Source: SCUN01 sp964355365
GTDB lineage: Bacteria > Acidobacteriota > Vicinamibacteria > Vicinamibacterales > SCN-69-37
Assembly (NCBI GenBank): GCA_964355365.1
Contig: CAYHEX010000210.1
Coordinates: 1 to 8,088, forward strand
Length of the DNA stretch: 8,088 nucleotides
Direction: 5' to 3'
Positions 6,262 to 8,088 of the stretch are shown one piece after another; within the stretch, counting starts at the first letter, position 1; every line of letters begins with the position of its first letter. The notes under the pieces are model-generated. The model searched no databases. It was not told the origin of the DNA and saw only the letters and a program-made list of their open reading frames with translations. The translations under genes were made by a program, and so were the position numbers.

Positions 6262-7533
6262 TCAGCCTCGCCTTCTCTTGCGCGACGATGCCGGCCTGGC
6301 GCCCCACTGCCAGAGGCTCTCGACCGGCACCGCGAACAGACGAGGCCCAAACGGAACGACCTCGCGGCCGGTGTAGAGCACGATGCCCCGATGGAACTTC
6401 GAGCCGGTGGCCTCGGCCAGCGCGCGCAGCCCTCTGAAATCCGATGGCGTCACCGTCGCGGCGCTCTTCACTTCGATGCCTGCGATCGTGCCGGAGCGTT
6501 GTTCGAGCACGATGTCCACCTCATCGCCCGAGTGACTGCGGAAGTGGTACATCGCCGGAACCGTGGCGCTCCAGCCAATCTGTTTCGTCACTTCCATCAC
6601 CACGAATGTCTCGAGCAGCCCGCCGAGCAGCGTGCGGTCCGTCTGCAGGCGCGCCCGGTCGATGCCCATCAGATGTGCCGCTAACCCGGCGTCCGTGAAC
6701 AGGATCTTCGGCGTCTTGACCAAGCGCTTTCCGAGATTGCCGTGCCATGGCGGCAGCGTCCGGATGAGAAATACCGTTTGCAGCAGCGCCATATATCGCT
6801 TCAGCGTCGTTTGTGGCAGGCCGGTGCTTCGCGCGAGCTCGGCGTAGTTCAAGAGCGCCATCGGCCGCGCAGCCACCAGGCCGACCAGCCGCGGCAAATC
6901 CGTGAGTGTGTCGATGCGTGCCAGTTCGCGCACGTCTCGGGCGAGGAGCGTTGTCACATACGCGCTGAACCACGCGGCGCGCCGGTCGACCGACGATGTC
7001 GCCACCGCTTCAGGGTAGCCACCGCGAAGCACACGCTCCAAGAGCGTCCGGCCTCCAGGTTTCGCGGTCGTCACGGTCGGCGCGTGGCGTCCGAAGAGCG
7101 CGTCGACGAAGCCATCGATCTCGCCGATGATTTCGCCTTGCGAGAGCGGCCAGAGCGAGACGATCTCCATGCGGCCGACGAGGGCGTCCGCCAACTGCGG
7201 CAACAGCAGCGCATTCGCGGATCCCGTGAGCAGGAATCGCCCCGGTCGGCGGTCGCGGTCCACGGATGCCTTGATCGCCAGGAACACATCGGGCGCCCGC
7301 TGCACTTCGTCGATCACCAGGGGCGACGACGAGGCGTTCACGAACCCCTCCGGATCGCTGCGCGCCGCCGAGGCGACGGTCGCGTCGTCGAGCGTGACGT
7401 AGCGTGCGCCGGACGCTGCCGCGAGCGACCTTGCGAGGGTGGATTTGCCGACCTGTCGGGCGCCGTTGAGGAGGACCACGGCCCGGTCGGCTTGAGCCTC
7501 GCGCACGCGAGCGCCTGCGTGTCGGGTGAGCAT
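6262..7533 (-). CDS. ATP-binding protein, AAA_14 plus DUF4143
   Basis: The 423-aa product is of normal size for this family. The AAA_14 core has Walker A 'GARQVGKST' (24-32, Lys30), Walker B 'PLVIDEVQRAP' (71-81, Asp75/Glu76) and a sensor-1-like 'FLLTGSAN' (100-107). The 'LRGGYPEAV' segment (169-177) and a winged-helix-like stretch (228-255, 'YAELARSTGLPQTTLKRYM') follow. The C-terminal DUF4143 region (about 195-360) ends in a PD-(D/E)xK-like arrangement: Glu309, Asp340 in 'SGDEVDIVLE', and Glu354-x-Lys356 in 'GIEVKSA'. I chose the ATG at 7533 because family members usually start 'MxxRxxxxxLxxAL' shortly before Walker A. The frame can extend to a TTG at 7569, but neither start has a good ribosome site. 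The family is widespread and often mobile; its cellular role is not established, though toxin-like and nuclease functions have been suggested. It is the first gene of a likely operon with the sensor kinase and LytTR regulator. The C-terminus is a basic tail (SRKRRRG). Confidence 0.9.
   Translation of the reverse strand: MLTRHAGARVREAQADRAVVLLNGARQVGKSTLARSLAAASGARYVTLDDATVASAARSDPEGFVNASSSPLVIDEVQRAPDVFLAIKASVDRDRRPGRFLLTGSANALLLPQLADALVGRMEIVSLWPLSQGEIIGEIDGFVDALFGRHAPTVTTAKPGGRTLLERVLRGGYPEAVATSSVDRRAAWFSAYVTTLLARDVRELARIDTLTDLPRLVGLVAARPMALLNYAELARSTGLPQTTLKRYMALLQTVFLIRTLPPWHGNLGKRLVKTPKILFTDAGLAAHLMGIDRARLQTDRTLLGGLLETFVVMEVTKQIGWSATVPAMYHFRSHSGDEVDIVLEQRSGTIAGIEVKSAATVTPSDFRGLRALAEATGSKFHRGIVLYTGREVVPFGPRLFAVPVESLWQWGARPASSRKRRRG
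6266..6274 (-). promoter_or_regulatory. Ribosome binding site of the histidine kinase, inside the ATPase 3' end
   Basis: AAGGCGAGG (minus strand) overlaps the last sense codons of the ATPase and ends 6 nt before the kinase ATG at 6259. It decides between two kinase starts and implies translational coupling of the two genes. Confidence 0.65.
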
Positions 7534-7569
7534 GGTGACGAGCGTAAGCCGGTCGTGGCTGAAAATCAA

Positions 7570-7642
7570 CCACTACGTGGACGATTCTCTGTACGCGTCC
7601 GTGGATGGACGCACCGGCGAGTGCTTCCGTCCGCGCGTCCAC
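7570..7642. other. Cluster of GTGGACG/CGTCCAC half sites in the divergent intergenic region
   Basis: The region between the ATPase and speA contains CCAC-TAC-GTGG (7570-7580) running into GTGGACG, a perfect palindrome GCGTCC-GTGGAT-GGACGC (7595-7612), and CGTCCAC (7636-7642). These share the core GTGGACG in both orientations. They could be operator half sites for a regulator of either divergent gene. The motif is GC-rich and short, so chance is not excluded. Confidence 0.25.
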
Positions 7643-7667
7643 CTGGCCGCCGCTCCGAAAAACCAAG

Positions 7668-7696
7668 TTCACCTCCGACAATTTTCCGTCTAGAAT
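7668..7696 (+). promoter_or_regulatory. speA: Sigma70-like promoter of speA
   Basis: TTCACC (7668-7673, 4 of 6 to TTGACA) and TAGAAT (7691-7696, 5 of 6 to TATAAT) are separated by exactly 17 bp. The expected transcription start, about 7 nt after the -10, falls at 7703-7704, which is the GTG start codon itself. No Shine-Dalgarno is present, in agreement with a leaderless mRNA. Confidence 0.5.
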
Positions 7697-7703
7697 CGAA
7701 CGC

Positions 7704-8088
7704 GTGAGTACACCCAGCCGCTCAACGCGGCAGCGGCGGGCGGGCGATCCGTGGACGACGACGGATGCCAACGAACTGTACGAAGTGGACCGCTGGGGAA
7801 AAGGCTACTTTTCCGTCGCGCCGAACGGCCACTTGCTCGTGCATGGAAACAAGGACCCCCAGCGATCGATCGACCTCAAAGCCCTGATCGACTCGCTGCA
7901 ACTGCGCGGCATCGGCTTGCCGATCCTGCTGCGGTTCCCCGAAGTCCTGAAGCACCGCCTCGCCGACATCAGCTCCGCGTTTTCGACCGCCATTGCCCAG
8001 CACAACTACGAGGGCAAGTACGTCTGCGTCTACCCGATCAAGGTCAACCAGCCGCGGCAGGTCGTGGAAGAAGTGATCCAGTTCGGGC
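7704..8088 (+). CDS. speA: Biosynthetic arginine decarboxylase, N-terminal part (3' truncated by window)
   Basis: The enzyme removes CO2 from arginine to give agmatine, the first step of the agmatine route to putrescine and spermidine, using PLP as cofactor. Only 128 of about 630 residues are present. After a short basic leader (1-16), 'LYEVDRWGKGYFSVAPNGHL' (25-44) matches the SpeA opening 'I..WSxGYFxVNxxGHLxV'. 'IDLKALIDSLQLRGIGLPIL' (56-75), 'LLRFPEVLKHRL' and the cofactor site 'YVCVYPIKVNQPRQVVEEV' follow, with Lys113 as the PLP-binding lysine and Gln116 retained. The start is the GTG at 7704; there is no in-frame ATG in the visible part and no ribosome site, but a promoter ends 7 nt before it. 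The gene is divergent from the ATPase and shares a 170-bp intergenic region with it. The assignment is firm because the PIKVNQ block is highly specific. SpeA enzymes belong to the fold-type III (alanine-racemase-like) decarboxylases. Confidence 0.95.
   Translation, partial: MSTPSRSTRQRRAGDPWTTTDANELYEVDRWGKGYFSVAPNGHLLVHGNKDPQRSIDLKALIDSLQLRGIGLPILLRFPEVLKHRLADISSAFSTAIAQHNYEGKYVCVYPIKVNQPRQVVEEVIQFG

Noticed and set aside
5105..6376. 423-codon open frame on the plus strand across the histidine kinase
   Set aside because: It is antisense to a kinase with every catalytic motif intact. Its translation is dominated by Arg, His, Glu and Val with no recognisable domain, as expected of a high-GC mirror frame.
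6742..7707. 321-codon plus-strand frame opposite the DUF4143 ATPase
   Set aside because: It is antisense to an ATPase with clear Walker motifs, with an Arg/His-rich low-information translation that ends inside the speA start.
1..8088. tRNA, rRNA or insertion-sequence ends
   Set aside because: I saw no cloverleaf with an intact T-loop motif, no rRNA-like stretch, and no transposase gene or paired terminal repeats with target duplications.

Overview
The window is a compact, GC-rich bacterial chromosome segment carrying seven genes that can be called with confidence plus one conserved gene of unknown function. The Omp85-type outer-membrane barrel and the periplasmic LolA-like proteins point to a Gram-negative (diderm) host. 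The mix of an enterochelin-esterase-like hydrolase, small 'AKGGxEKLKAIQTLRTTG' LolA-like proteins, a LytS/LytTR pair and a DUF4143 ATPase fits Acidobacteriota, perhaps Vicinamibacteria. That placement is my inference from style, not a search result.

Left half, plus strand (1-4349). A Fes/YieL-type esterase enters the window already in frame, so its start lies upstream. A short gap with a ribosome site leads into a two-gene unit: a secreted 342-aa protein that looks LolA/LppX-like, and 2 nt later a minimal Omp85-family protein with one POTRA domain and one barrel. A 150-bp composite inverted repeat built from GGGCAAA heptamers separates this unit from a second secreted LolA-like protein of 237 aa. 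Together these three genes look like an envelope module: two soluble periplasmic carriers of hydrophobic cargo flanking an outer-membrane insertion or translocation pore. The functional link is inferred.

Right half, minus strand (4359-7533, read right to left). An AAA_14/DUF4143 ATPase is followed 2 nt later by a four-helix LytS-type histidine kinase and, after 44 nt, by its LytTR response regulator. The kinase ribosome site is embedded in the last codons of the ATPase, so the three are probably one transcript. The regulator gene ends 9 bp from the end of the plus-strand LolA-like gene, with no visible terminator between them.

Right edge (7704-8088, plus strand). The N-terminal part of biosynthetic arginine decarboxylase (speA), including the PLP-lysine motif YPIKVNQ, begins at a GTG. 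A good sigma70-like promoter sits so close to this GTG that the mRNA may be leaderless. The 170-bp divergent region between ATPase and speA contains several GTGGACG-like half sites.

Most other long open frames are antisense or out-of-frame shadows caused by high GC content. The best candidates for something undescribed are the heptamer-built hairpin, the LolA-Omp85-LolA cluster, and a pair of 21-bp-spaced direct repeats just upstream of the LytTR gene.
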